A DNA stretch of 64,000 bases, taken from Psococerastis gibbosa. Taxonomy: Eukaryota > Arthropoda > Insecta > Psocodea > Psocidae. Both the position numbers and the translations under genes were made by a program. Shown in pieces: positions 13,501 through 25,749 of this stretch. Location: contig OZ020486.1 of the NCBI GenBank assembly GCA_963971405.1, positions 14,035,419 to 14,099,418 of the forward strand. Direction: 5' to 3'. The stretch's first letter is position 1. Each line of letters opens with the position of its first letter. Below the pieces are notes generated by a model. That model worked only from the letters and a program-made list of their open reading frames with translations. It ran no database searches and was not told where the DNA came from.

Positions 13501-13590
13501 TCTTGTTTTCAGGAACGAATAACAGTGTTTAGTGGCTTTGAATTGCTGGGTACTCATTATAGTTAGATTTGCAATATAGTCATCATATTG
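10530..13590. other. Non-coding stretch, little recognised
   Basis: Apart from a scrap of the 42-kb repeat (10945-11030), an AAT run (11098-11150) and a SINE fragment (12437-12532), I see nothing identifiable. The open frames here (for example 11687-11938) have no protein character. Confidence 0.5.
12437..12532 (-). mobile_element. SINE family 1 fragment
   Basis: The minus strand carries GTAAAGCAGGCGGTCCCGGG, GTTGAGTGTAAAC with a small internal deletion, and CTAACTCCGCTAGGTTGGC. Confidence 0.65.
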
Positions 13591-13926
13591 GGTAAAGGTT
13601 AAGTTTAGCTACCTCGCTGTATCAAAAGTCGAATAAAAATACTTTTAATATGGAAGGAAAACATCCCATTTGCAAGGGAATTTATATTTTAAGCAAGGGT
13701 TGTCTTATTTACATGCCTCTGACAATGTTCCTTCCATAAAAAAATTTATGAGCAATTTGTCCCTATACCTGCCCATGCAATAATTCGAACTAAATTCGGC
13801 TGTAACTCAAAAACTATTCTTTCCCGATTTTTAATTCTTTCGGAAATGGGTTTCTTTAAAACTAAGTCAACGATATAAAACCAAATTTTGTGATTTTATG
13901 AGGAGTAGCTAAACTTAACCTTTACC
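13591..13926 (+). mobile_element. TIR element, left member of an inverted pair
   Basis: 336 bases with its own inverted ends: GGTAAAGGTTAAGTTTAGCT at the left and the complement at the right. No coding sequence and no clear target duplication. A near-identical copy in the opposite orientation begins 41 bases later. Confidence 0.75.
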
Positions 13927-13967
13927 GAATTTATTTATAAAAATGGGGAGGATTTGTTTCAATTTGA

Positions 13968-14291
13968 GGTAAAGGTTAAGTTTAGCTACCCCTCATAAAA
14001 TCACAAAATTTGGTTCTATATCGTTGACTTAGCTTTAAAGAAACCCATTTCCGAAAGAATTAGAAGTTGGGAAGAATAGTTTTTGAGTTACAGCCGAATT
14101 TAGTTCGAATTATTGCATGGCCAGGTATAGGGACAAATTGCTCATAAAATTTTTTATGGCCGGAACATTGTCAGAGGCATGTAAATTAGACAACCCTTGC
14201 TTAAAATATGAATTCCCTTGCAAATGGGATGTTTTCCTTCCATATTAAAAGCATTTTCATTCGACTTTTGATACAGCGGGGTACCTTTACC
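13968..14291 (-). mobile_element. TIR element, right member of the inverted pair
   Basis: It is the reverse complement of 13591-13926 with few changes. Its outer end has lost about 11-14 bases of the inverted end (GGGGTA joined to CCTTTACC). Together the two form a hairpin-capable palindrome with arms of about 325 bases. Confidence 0.75.
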
Positions 14292-17200
14292 ATAAATTCT
14301 TTCCTGTCGTACTAATTAATGGAATTCGATTGGGTTGATTTTGCATGTACTGCAGTCTTTCAGCTATGGTAGTCCAACACAGGTCAAACCAAAGTTAAGA
14401 GTCCGTTCCACTACTCTACATGTCCTGACATAGCGTGAGGGTTCATGCAATATTTTTATATTCTTCCTTTCGATTGATATACTTTCATCAGTATCATCCC
14501 CGTTTGACGAGTGCAACTGACTCTATGGGAGCCAAAATACAGTAGTGCATACTTGAAACCAGTTGAAATGCATTTTAGTGCAGAAAAAATAGAAAACGCC
14601 CTAAAAACTAAACTAGATATCTGTTCTTTTTGCACTTACCGGTTAGGGTGATGATCCAGGATAGGTTACGTGAATCCAAAATTTATGTAAAATTATCCAT
14701 AATTCACAATTTCACAAGTGATTGTTGTATTACGAGTCATGACGCACACACACACAACACTTAAAATTGCACTTTAATTAGTCCCACTAGAAAGAGGTAG
14801 GCTAGAAAGCACTGATCCACTAACGTCACAGATGAATTCAAAAAGTTCAAAACCGGCATAAAACGCTAGAAAATAAAGAAAGGCGTAAAAAAAAATGATT
14901 CGCCCGCTTAGCTAGTATGATTGGCTATGGGGAACAGCACAATATTACAGTCATAGGACTAAAATGAAAGGAAAAGTGGTTTAGGTAATGGCGGTATACG
15001 ATTACGAGACGGGTGATGTCACTATATTGTAATAGAATCAGGCTACATTAGTTGCAACTGCTCCTACCGCTGTTATTAAATCTGGATATAGCCATTAAAA
15101 CCCCACAAAGCCAAGGAAATGCAACAAGTTGTATGTAGCGTCCCTGGCAAACACTTGTTGCTTTTTAAAGGCTCTAAGATTCCTTCCCATTCATACTATG
15201 CTGATATAGAATTCTTTTTGGGAACATACATCAAATAAATTGCCAAAATACGCCCAAAAAAAAGTAAAAGTGGCTAATTTTGGAAACGCACAACAAAAAT
15301 CATATGACGCTTTCACTCTCAACGGCGAAATTCAAAATGTAAACAAAGCCAGAAACTCACAAAATATTACCAAAATATAGGGGAATTCCACTAAAAACAG
15401 CACTGATTATGTAAAATATTAGTTATTATGGGGAAAAGACTATAAAAAAACACTTTGCACAGACTTTTTACAAGATATTACATGAACAACAACAATGGAG
15501 ACTGGTGTGTTCGAAATTCAAGACGCGAGTGGCGCGCGCATCCATCGCCGTAAAGCCCCCTCCACACTCGCTTCCATGTTATAACCGACTGCGCGGTTTT
15601 AGTTTTTTGCAACTTTATTCAAATTTATAAAGCTAATAATAGCTAATCATCAACTATTTTCAGTTTGTTTTAGTTTGATTGCTTAATGCTAGAGTTAGGA
15701 CCTGCGATCCTCAATTTTTCTCAGGGAAGCCTGGCCTGGAGTCAGCATACCTCTGGCTCATTCGAAATAGAAGAAAATAGAAATTATATAAATAGAAAAT
15801 ATATATTCTTTATTTTTTTCCAGCCGGTAGACTGGTCTAGTGCCTAAATGAATAAAAATGTAGCAAAAACTTAAGTGTCAAGCTGGCACCGGCAATTCAG
15901 GAGGCCTACTTTCCAAACAGCGTATACGGCTTGCATACTTCCTGCTAAATTATGTAGCCACCTACAAATCGATGGTTTTTCGCTGTGATTGTGAATGCCA
16001 AACCCTAATCGTGGTGGGCTTTCCTAGTTAGTTGTACAGCGTGCCTTAATGCATAAATGAGGCTCAGATACCTATATAACAAGGAGGGACGATGCCTATC
16101 CCATCCGGGGAAGTGTAGCATGTAGTCACGCTGTGCTTTCCGAGCAAAGCGACCGGAAACTTCGATTCCTGCCCATCTGGGACGCCGACTTGGGGGGGGG
16201 GGGCACGGTCCATCTTGCCCCCGCAGACTAGTTTCTGTGGGGGCAGTGCCATTTTTGAACAATAGGGCTGGAATATTGGTGTTTTACGCATTTTCAGAGC
16301 AAAAACGGTTCTTTATTATAGGTAATTAATACAATCGTGCACAAGGGGGGGGGGGGGCCGGGGATCTCCCCCGGGAGAAAATTGGGGGGGGCTAGAGCCA
16401 CCATACCCCCCCCCCCCCCCGTAGACCCACGCCTGGGTGTTTATATTAGTATATCCATAAATTATCCCAAATGCTTGGACTATGATAAATGGGGGACAAC
16501 TTAGGCACTAGCCAATAAGTATAGTCAACTATTCCCATTATAAATTCTACATCAGATATGAATTGTTTAGTTAGTCTATAGGCTACGTGCTAGATTGAGG
16601 TGCTGCAGGACCATCCACTTCATTTAGTGGTATAACCCACAAGCATGTACAATCCATGTAAATTAAAAAAAAAATGCAGTAAGATAAAGCGTTATTAGCA
16701 AAGCCGTGCCCAGTTTTTTTATTTGTGGGGGGGGGGGGTACGTCAGTGAACACAGGAAGAGAGATATCGACAGTCCGACACTGCTGGGTAGAAAAATCCA
16801 GCAGATTTACTGGACGTTTTTACCGCAGATAGCCTGTACAAATCGTACAGATAGACGGTACCGAATCCATTATAAAAGTATGAGGTATCTCCAAAAGAAT
16901 TCTGTGTATTTGTGTCATTTAAATAGGCTCGCTAGGTGTTTCAAATGACATTGACATTGAAAATTTAATGAAATTAGGATTACGAGTGAAGGGTCTTCCG
17001 TGGACATGAGCTCAAAAAGACGCAATGCAGTAAGAAGTAGATAGGTAGATTTTAATAGGGGCCAAAAGGGTGAGCCGCCGCGACATTGGAATGGTAGACG
17101 AACAGACCCGTCCACCTTTCCCTTTCGTTCAAAAATGGCTGGAGTTTTTTGTCGTCTTTTTTCTCCTCGAGTATACTTTCCTTCTTTATTTCAAGGTCGC

Positions 17201-18360
17201 CAAGGTTCTACACGTTTAAATAAACCTGTTTCACATATGGAATCAACTGGCTACGTCTCGTTTCTTAGCAGTTTGTGGTGCGAGCTTTATTACTCAATGT
17301 TTCAATGCTATCGTAAAAAGAATTAAAGAGCTTGTTTTTTTGTATACAGCTTTTATAATATACAACGAAACTTTCCTCGTTCCCACTTGGCTGATGATGC
17401 TGTCCTACCGCTTTTTGTGTACAAAAGTGCTTGCCACTTATTAAGCCTGGTTCTCTAGCTGAGCTAGGAATAGGCCTACCAAGTGAATTTTTGAAAGACT
17501 TAATAAAGGAGAAGTCGAGCGAAGTCCTATCTTAACTACGGACACTACGGTAGGCTACCTATATATTTATTAAAAAGTGAGTTTTTACACGTCACTTATT
17601 AGTCTTTTGTTATTTTATTGTACCTACACCAACTAGTCTATAGGTTCATACGATATATGCATAAATACATACATACCTACATATTCCACCCGTACTGTCA
17701 GGCTAGTGTCAAGCTTATACAATACCCAGGTCCCAGGGGTTACAAGCGCCCGTGTGAAAAGGTCATAAGGGATTGTTCGAATTAAGTTGGTTAAACCGTA
17801 AAAAAATTTATTAACGAGCAGTTGCGACCCTCCATCATACCGTGCTTAGTTATTGGCATTAGACAGATACACTTTTACAACTTTTCTTCGAAGCCACCCT
17901 ATCTCCGACAATGTCACCCAGCTTTCTCTGCTTGTCTCATTCTGAAGGTTCAATTTCATTGATAAACGTTTTAAAATGAATCAGCCGTCCTAACAGTCAG
18001 CAGCATAATCAATTTCAAAATAATAATTAATTTTAAGTTTTATTGAACATTATTTTTAAATAAATTATTTAATGAAAATCATAAATCCATTTTATAAGCT
18101 AAGTAAATTTTTGAATTTGAATATAGGAACTCGACGAAAATAATTTCGCCTGTTTATAAAAAACATGTATTTTTAATGTACTCAAACTTCTATCTATATT
18201 ATTTCAGTAGTTATAAGCTTTCATTGACTTTGGAACTATAATTATGACGTTTACCGGTACACTAGTCATTAACATTAAACATATTATAAACAGTGCAAAT
18301 CCTGCCTTCAATAGGTAGGTACAATACTTACTGATTCGATTAGGAAGGAGTATATTATCG

Positions 18361-18660
18361 CAGAATGGGCACAGGCTTATCTATAGCAAGCAATCGCACA
18401 CGTTCCTACCATCTCTTCTGGAAGTGATGCGCCAAGTGTAACCTTGAATCCAGTGACCTTGGAAGAAGTGCGCAGAGGTTCCTCGACGGCGCGGCGGGTA
18501 GACCCCGCGTTTCCGTCTATGTATCCAGCTAACCTTCGTTGGCGCGGCCTTGCTGAATTTCGGCTCCGTGGGTTGGCCCACTCCTCACTTCCCGGACCGA
18601 GCTGGGAGTGTCTCTTGGTGCCTGGAGCTGGCAAAATGGCAAAAACAAATTGATTGGCCC
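18361..18660. other. GC-rich island with open frames on both strands
   Basis: This 300-base block is clearly richer in G+C than its surroundings and is open in one plus frame (69 codons from 18444, about 90 if entered at the ctatag acceptor at 18382) and in two minus frames (up to 99 codons). The plus frame reads NPVTLEEVRRGSSTARRVDP and later LRWRGLAEFRLRGL. No family is recognised. It may be an exon, or simply a GC-rich insertion. Confidence 0.3.
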
Positions 18661-19712
18661 GATAACCCTTTCCCACGACAGGCTGGTATTGGTGCCAAAA
18701 ATCCTTAGTTTTAGTTTATTTTAATTTTTAAATCCGATAGTTGAATCGTACCACGTGAAAAGTGTCATAAATTACTTGACAACATTATGATGAATTATTA
18801 TAGTACTGCCATCAATAAAATGAAATAAAATATAATTGATCCAATATTTATTGAGATGGAAGAAATATTTGGAATTTGTATACGTTGAAGTAGCCTATAA
18901 GACTTGAAACTGAATACAGGTATTACACTGGAATATTGCAACACTATTTCAGTGTGAAATAAGGCGAATTAAGTTAAATTAAAATATAAAATAGCCTAGC
19001 TTAAAATTAAATTAAAATAAATTTCAAGTTAGTTAACGCACATACCCTATCACCTAGTCTGACATGTTTTAAATTGTCTTATTAAAGTAAAAAACAATTT
19101 ATAGTCCTAGGGACGAGGGTAGCCTAAAGTTTCAATTAGCAGGTTAACCCTCCTCAATTACGGACACTGACAACAAAACCGTCGCTTATAAGGGCTCTCC
19201 ACGTTATATAACATATACCTGTATATGGGTGAAATCGCGGACCCCGAACTTGACAGTCTCAGTTACTAGGTACCCCTTGATACGATTAAAATAAATGTTT
19301 TCCAAAATGATGACAAATGCGGAAAAGTCCCAAAATTACGGTCACCAAGGTTTTAGGTTTGGGAAAGATTCAGTTAGATACTGTATACCTACTGCATACG
19401 AGTAAATAACTGAAGGGGGGATCCTGGATTACAAAAAAAAAATATATACAGGGGGTCACTCTGGGGAAAGTTTTTGAAAATAGTGATGAAAGTATGCTTT
19501 TTTTTAAATTCTTTTAATTAAAGTCATGACTCCAATGAAATCATCATTCTAAAAAAAGTTCCCAAAAAGAAGGTGCTCGCGCTTGCTAGTCACACAGCGC
19601 GTTATAATCCAGCGATGAAGGACAAAAAATTGACGTATTTGCCTTATGGCGTTCGATTGTTAGGTCCCAGGGCAAGGGCTTCCGCCTTTTGGACGTAGAT
19701 GTATATTCCATG

Positions 19713-19844
19713 GGGGGGGGGGGGTGGTCAGGGGTCCTGAATTGAATAAAACTCAACTTTTCAACAAAACAATTACTTTTTAAACTTACAAAAAACTTGT
19801 GACCCCCCCCCCCCCCCCTAAATTTGCCGCTGGATCCGCCCTTG
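19713..19844. mobile_element. hAT MITE lacking its left inverted end
   Basis: A perfect 8-bp duplication, ATTCCATG, flanks it at 19705-19712 and 19845-19852. The right end reads CTGGATCCGCCCTTG, a typical family terminus. The left side begins directly with a run of G, so the expected CAAGGGCGGATCC end is missing. Long G and C runs face each other, about 80 bases apart. Confidence 0.55.
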
Positions 19845-20048
19845 ATTCCATGGTGTATTATAGTATAATACCATTTGACACTTCTCGATAGATTAGAGCG
19901 ACCTTCCTAGTGATTTCTTCCAGTAAATTTTGTTTCATTTGGTTCGTTTGATTTCTATATGTCTGATTTCAAAAAAATAAGTTTGCAATGGAACGCAGGC
20001 TATTTAGACATTCCCCTTTTATATCTACTACTTTGTTCCACATTTTAG

Positions 20049-20354
20049 ATTCAAAATTATTGGCAGAAGAAATCTGCACATAACGAGACTGCATTGAGTC
20101 CTCAGTGACGATTCGCGATGCCATGGATCTCGAACAGGACGCTTGTGAGAACTTTTACGCCTACGCCTGTGGAAACTTCCCCATAGCTCACCCCATCTCT
20201 GAGGACAGCCAGCTCAATTCATGGTTTCACGAGGGGGAGCTTCGACTTAGCAGAATGGTGGAGCAAGTTCTCATGAATGTTAATAACTTAAATGATTCTC
20301 AGTACAAGCTAATGGGCAAAACCAGAAATTTTTTTCGCTCTTGCTTAGATTTGA
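20049..20354 (+). pseudogene. M13 (neprilysin-type) peptidase exon with in-frame stop
   Basis: This exon encodes the N-terminal ectodomain start of an M13 zinc metallopeptidase (neprilysin / endothelin-converting-enzyme family), type II membrane enzymes that cut extracellular peptides. An acceptor (ccacattttag) precedes 20049, and a consensus donor gtaagt starts at 20355; the exon ends in phase 1. The frame contains the family hallmarks: a CxxxxC pair, then RDAMD, then DACENFYAYACGNF, and finally FFRSCLDLS. A TAA at 20081-20083 interrupts the frame between the two cysteines of the first pair. All other exon features are intact. No other M13 exon, and no HExxH catalytic site, was seen in the window. 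It is either a young pseudogene, a retained fragment, or an exon whose used acceptor lies after the stop (a weak tcctcag ends at 20105, but using it would lose a conserved cysteine). Confidence 0.75.
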
Positions 20355-20411
20355 GTAAGTAAGCTTATTGAGATTGTGCAAGAATACACCAAAACATCAC
20401 AAATAACTTAA

Positions 20412-20798
20412 GGGCAAACCGGAGTCACCGATATTCCATTTCTGTGCAAACTTTAATTTCTCATGAAATATGGAACGCAGAACAATGAAAAAATGTTGAA
20501 TGGAAAGAAGAATTTTTTCTCCTAATTTTGATATATAGTATGTTGCAATCATCAATACCGATCGGCTATAGTTAGTGAACTTGATGCGCAAAACATAACG
20601 GTCACTCAGGAGTTGAAGCTGAAGGAGTTCATAAACTGTGGCGAATTGGGGTTAGTTAAGGCCACACACTATATACATCAAATTTAGGAGAAAAAATTCT
20701 TCTTGCCATTCAGCATTTTTTCATTGTTCTGCGTTCCATATTTAATGAGAAATTGAAGTTTGAACAGAAAATGGAATATAGGCGACTCCGGTTTGCCC
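20412..20798. mobile_element. Foldback element flanked by TTAA
   Basis: The ends are GGGCAAACCGGAGTC and GACTCCGGTTTGCCC, with TTAA on both sides (20408-20411 and 20799-20802). Arms of about 120 bases share TTTAATTTCTCAT and GGAACGCAGAACAATG. TTAA is the piggyBac target, but a PIF/Harbinger-like TWA target cannot be excluded. It lies 57 bases after the donor site of the M13 peptidase exon. A decayed relative appears near 22488-22680. Confidence 0.65.
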
Positions 20799-21517
20799 TT
20801 AAGGAGACTACCATCTGACCTTCTACTGCTTCAGAGGGAAAGAACCGCTTTTCGACACCTGCTGCCAGAGGTAAGCCACCTATGCCGAACAAGTACCCAC
20901 GGAGGTTCGCAGATATAGGAAATGGTGTGGTTTTAGTGGCCTCGCGTTTTAGTAAAAGCCACACTCGCAAATGGGCCCGACCTTCGTACAGTCTAACTAT
21001 ACAGTAATTACGCCGGGAGACCTTCGCTGGTGTCACTCTGGAACGTCATCGCGCTGTCTCGTGCTTTTGAGCACTCTGCCAAAAAACGTGACCGCTCTCA
21101 CCATTGTTTTGCAGTTAGCATCATTATTTTGGGTATTAAAACTCAATTCCAACTTTTGGCCTTCTCGATCGTCTCGATTATTTCGACTTGATGTCAAATC
21201 GTTTAGGGGCTAAGAGTTATTAGTTGGCAAATATAGAAAAACTTTCGATGAATAGGGAGTTCAAGCGGACCGAAATTATAGGTTATAGAAATCCCGCCAA
21301 GCCCAGTTTTTCAACTAGTATATCCTCTAATTTTGGTTATAATGACGAGGTTGCCTCTTCAACCAAAGTTAATTTAATGTCTGTGTTGTATACGATATCA
21401 TATAGGCCCTAATACTAAAATATAAGTTCAGGCGGATATTATTTGTACATGCTTACCTGGTGTAGGGTGTTTTATTATCTTCATGAGTTTATGGGGAGCA
21501 CGCAATTAGCCTATTGT

Positions 21518-21764
21518 CATAGGCGTAGTCAGAGAGGTGCAGGGGGACGTGCCCCTCCGCCCCTAAAGATTTGACGAGTTAACAATAAATAGAATTGGGT
21601 TTCCTTTGATGAATATAAAAAAGTGCGGGAAATTTAACTTGATATAATGTAATGAATAATATTTACATTAAAAAAAAAAAAATAATAATAATATAAACTC
21701 GTGATAACCAATCGAATTTATTGAACTTTGGCACCCTCTGGATCCATTCTTAGCAACGCCCATG
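21518..21764. mobile_element. hAT MITE with perfect 8-bp target duplication
   Basis: The ends are CATAGGCGTAGTC and GCAACGCCCATG. CCTATTGT is duplicated exactly at 21510-21517 and 21765-21772. The 247-bp interior is AT-rich with a C-rich block near the left end; no coding sequence. Confidence 0.75.
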
Positions 21765-22858
21765 CCTATTGTATATATTAATTCTTCTGTGGAACTTTTC
21801 TACCGCTGCCATCTAACTTCAGGTTCGATTTAAGGTAGGTGTTAAATAGAACAAAAAAAGCGAACACGTTGCTTTCCCAAATAAAATTTCAATTTCGAAT
21901 AAAAAAATATTTTTTGAAGAAATTATGGATATTTAATTTGATTCGGTTCGGCTAATCGGGTATGTAAACTACCTATTAATTTGGTTTCAGTTCGCTATTC
22001 GCCCATCCAGTATAGTGCTTTTGTGTAAAATACTATGTATATTTACATTAGTATACGATCGTACAATGGTAAGTACAACAGAAAAGCCAATTTTAATCAC
22101 AACGAGACTGCTGATTGCTTGTTTTAACTTATAGTGACTTAAAAATTACCATACATTAACATTGCAGCCAGTGCCAATTTTAATTAACTCATTCTTGAAA
22201 ATGATTTATTAAAAATTGCTACCTAGCTAACTTCTTTCAAATGTAGTTTAATTTCCTCTGGGAAGCACCTGAAAAATTCACAAGGTTGATGGAACTCACG
22301 TGTTGTACCATGTGCCTTTATTATGACTTAGTGTTGGATCCATTAGCTATGCATGAGGAAAGTTCCAGGTCTGTTTACTGACTGAAGTAAATAATGCGTA
22401 GTCTGCTTTTTGCTAAAAAGTAGACTTAATGTGGAATACCAACCAGCCTTTCCACAAAAAGGGCATAATTTAGGCTTTGTACAGCGTTAAGAGCAAACAG
22501 AAACCCCCACGAGCGGTTTTTTGCACAAAAGCCAATTTCTCATTGAAAAGAATCGATCGTAGAACCAAAAGTGAGATGTCATAATGTAATGAAATATTCC
22601 TCTACATTTTGAAGTACATTATGTGACCGTCACTAACACTGATCGGCCACAATTATTGAACTTGAGTTGGAGGAGGATATCAGGGCATAGGTATCTTATG
22701 AATTTACTCATTTAGGGGGGGCGGTCATAACCCCTGACCCCCCCCCCCCCCGTGGATCCGCCATTGTTTTCTCCTCCTTTCGGCTCGGGGGTCTCTTTAG
22801 ATACGCCTACACTAGTGTTATAAATTCAACGGATACGCATAATGTAGAGGAAATTTTT

Positions 22859-23100
22859 GCTTTCCCATTTATAGCCTAAGGAAAGCTTTTTGAAGGTCGA
22901 AATTTCGGATTCGAGATTTCAGTGGAAAACGTGGTTTTTACGAAATGGCCTGTTTGTCTGTCGGTCTTTACAATAAAAATTTAACATTAGGACAATTTTT
23001 TACCATGGAAATACTCATAATTATTATCTACTGTACCTCAGTAATTATACTAATTGATAGATAGGATAGCATGTAATAAGGGGTTCACTCGTACCGGTTC
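22859..23100 (+). repeat. Dispersed repeat with GTCTG microsatellite, copy C
   Basis: GCTTTCCCATTTATAGCCTA, CGAGATTTCAGTGGAAAACG and a GTTTGTCTGTCGGTC run match copies A and B; the middle is deleted. It ends in GTACCGGTTC. Confidence 0.55.
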
Positions 23101-23749
23101 GTTTATTTGCTATAGCCTAGCAAGGGGGGTCACAAGTTTTTTGTACGTTTAAAAGGTATTTTTTTGTTGTTGAAAATTTGATATATATCAATTTTTTTTA
23201 CTAGGTAGGCCTATCTTATGAATTTTTCCATGAATTCACTCATTTAGGGGGGGGGGGGCTGAAGCCTAGAACGCATAATTCAAATTTTTATTAAAATTAA
23301 ATTTTATTATTTACTAAAAATTAAAATAGGCTATTAAGCCCATGAAGCACACAGATGAAGGCCTATGTTTACTAAATAAGTGGACACAAGAAAGTAGGTC
23401 ACTACAATCACTCCATATAAAATAATATCAGACTATTTCTCCGAATATCAATGCGAATAAAACGGCATTCCACCTAATAAGAAAAATGTTTTTGTTCCTA
23501 AATGCCATGATATGTAATGTCAAAATAATTATTTGGAAGGGATCTATTACCGATTTAAATTGAGTTGCTGCAAGGATGAGATAACAGCTACAGGGAAAGT
23601 AAAAGTGAGTATGACATAATCGAATCCTTGCCTAAATGATCTGCTTTACTTTCTCTGGGTCGAAAATCCTTCCTACAGATGTGACGTCTGAAAATTAGCT
23701 GCCTGAGTTGTTAGGCGCGACCAAAGAACTATTATTATTTTAAACCATT

Positions 23750-23950
23750 ATCTCATTCATTGCCAGAAGGCTAGATTGGGTACTCTATAATGGTTTATTA
23801 TAATTAATTATTAATTAAATTTTATATATTGCAGTGCTATTGCACTAAGATCGCTCGATAAGCGGAAGCTTAGTAGTAAATACTTATAAATTTCTTTTTT
23901 TCTTCAATTTTTTTCTCCCTTGTCCGGGGTTACTGGTCAAGGAAGAAACT
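23750..23950 (+). repeat. Dispersed repeat, copy 2 (partner at 7001-7190)
   Basis: Same blocks in the same order and orientation as at 7 kb. The flanking sequence differs, so it is an interspersed element without recognised ends. Confidence 0.65.
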
Positions 23951-25458
23951 GAAAAGTGAAGTGAACCCAAAGCATTCAACGGAGATGTCTTTGAGAATTG
24001 CGTTGAGCCAGGTTGATAGGGAAAATGTTGGAAATTTGAGGGAATTTGTCTGACTTGTGCATTTCAGAAAATCAGAATGCAAATATAAAAAAATTGAATT
24101 TGCATTTGAGAAAAAAAACATAACAATTATTAAAACTAAATTTTATTTTCCGCCTATATCTTCAAAGTTTTATCCCGGGGGAGCCGTTTTAGTTTCTACA
24201 TTGGTCTCTCAGCAGTGTTACACGCTTACTCCGCAGGATCTTCTTACCATTCACATTTCTGCTTCGTGAATAATTTTCTGACTCTGGTGCTCTAACAGTA
24301 TCTCACGTGGACGGTCCAGCGCTTCAATGCAAGATTATACAGGGTGGTCAAGGAGAAGAACTAGAAGTAGACCTGCAATCAATCAATGCACTTGGTGCCA
24401 CTCAACCCATGATTGGGTGCTGCCATGGTGACGACACGCTTCCTTTTGGTGAATGAGCCGCTTGATTGGAGGCTGTTTCGAACAAGTTCTAATCCACATA
24501 TAACTATTGCAAATGTATACGTGGTTGTTGGGTAGAGACTTGGGAGTTGAGGGTGGCCCTAAGGGTGCATTCGATATCCGGTAAGACTAAGTTATACTGG
24601 CTTCGAGCTGTTTTCAAGAATTCGAGGTGATTGGCCCCATTTCAGCATACCTCCAGTATACCTCCAGATTTAAAGTAGGTATCGGTATCTACATATAATA
24701 AAAGTGGTTCGGAATCCAGTAATCCACTATAATCACACTATATCTAATCCACTATAACCACCCTGTCAGTCAACTCCTCTTTCCCCCGAGGTAAAATGCT
24801 GAAAGCAGGCGTTGGAAACAACAACAACTGAACAACATATTAAAATTATGTGTGAGGCAAATCTCTTCTGGAAATTGGTCGCACGAATAGTACTTAATTC
24901 GTTCAATACCCCGCTATGAGTCCCTGTGTTAGTACCTGAAGTAGAGCGTGCATTTTTCAGGAGTCAGTTTCATAGGAATAGTCGGTCGGTGGTTAATTGC
25001 AGAGAAAGAGAGCATTGTGTGCATAAGGCCCAGCGATTATATCCTCGCTCCATATCTACTGGAACCTCACTACAAGTCCGAACTATAGCCTACTACTGCC
25101 TATATCTACTTTTCTGTATACTTTCCACAGTTGCGCATTATGCCATGTCCTACTTTCCGATCAGGTGCGGTTCTAGTTTTCGTCAGTTTGCCGAAAACTT
25201 GCTAACGTATTGTATTGTGTGGCCAGGGTGCACGGACGTGCGGTGGATGTTTTTTTTTTTTTTTGTTTGTTTTTAGTATGAGCCAAAAGAAGCCTCTTCC
25301 CGAACATCGCAAAGGTACCTACCTAATACTTAAGTAAATCAAGGTCGTACCCATGATTTCTTCAAGTGGGGGGGCTGGAGATCATTTTCTAAAAGTTGGA
25401 AATATATTGAACACACATTAATTCAGATACGTTGTGACCTATACATACCTATAGGCCA

Positions 25459-25749
25459 GGTACACACGGACGTTCCAAGCCGGCGTGAGGCGCTGAGAAA
25501 TTTATCATTGGAACAAACGGGCTGTTGAAAGGTTGGTGCACTGAAAAGTTAATTTCTGAACGCACTTTCGAAGATTTTGTGATGTTGACGCGTGTTCGCG
25601 GCGTGTCTAGGGAGAAAACCGCGCAGTTTTGTGCGGTCGGCTTCACGACAGCTGACGAAATCGTCGAGAAAAGGACAAGAAATCTTCTACTACAGTAGCT
25701 TTATGGTTGCAATGAAACGCGACTGATAGAATAGTCCGTGTGTCTTACC
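25459..25749. repeat. Possible TIR element, GGTACACACGGAC ends
   Basis: The left end GGTACACACGGACG and right end GTCCGTGTGTCTTACC are imperfect complements. The interior includes GATGTTGACGCGTGTTCGCG. No target duplication was recognised. Confidence 0.45.

Larger units (their letters stand above)
14292..20048. other. Non-coding stretch with G/C runs
   Basis: It contains G and C runs at 16190-16203, 16346-16357, 16384-16420 and 16727-16739, probably decayed hAT ends; the GC island at 18.4 kb; and the element at 19713. The rest is unexplained AT-rich DNA. A CG-rich patch at 15510-15600 might be a promoter, but nothing supports it. Confidence 0.45.

Noticed and set aside
15510-15600. CG-rich patch as a possible promoter
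   Set aside because: No downstream exon, TATA or initiator arrangement could be linked to it.
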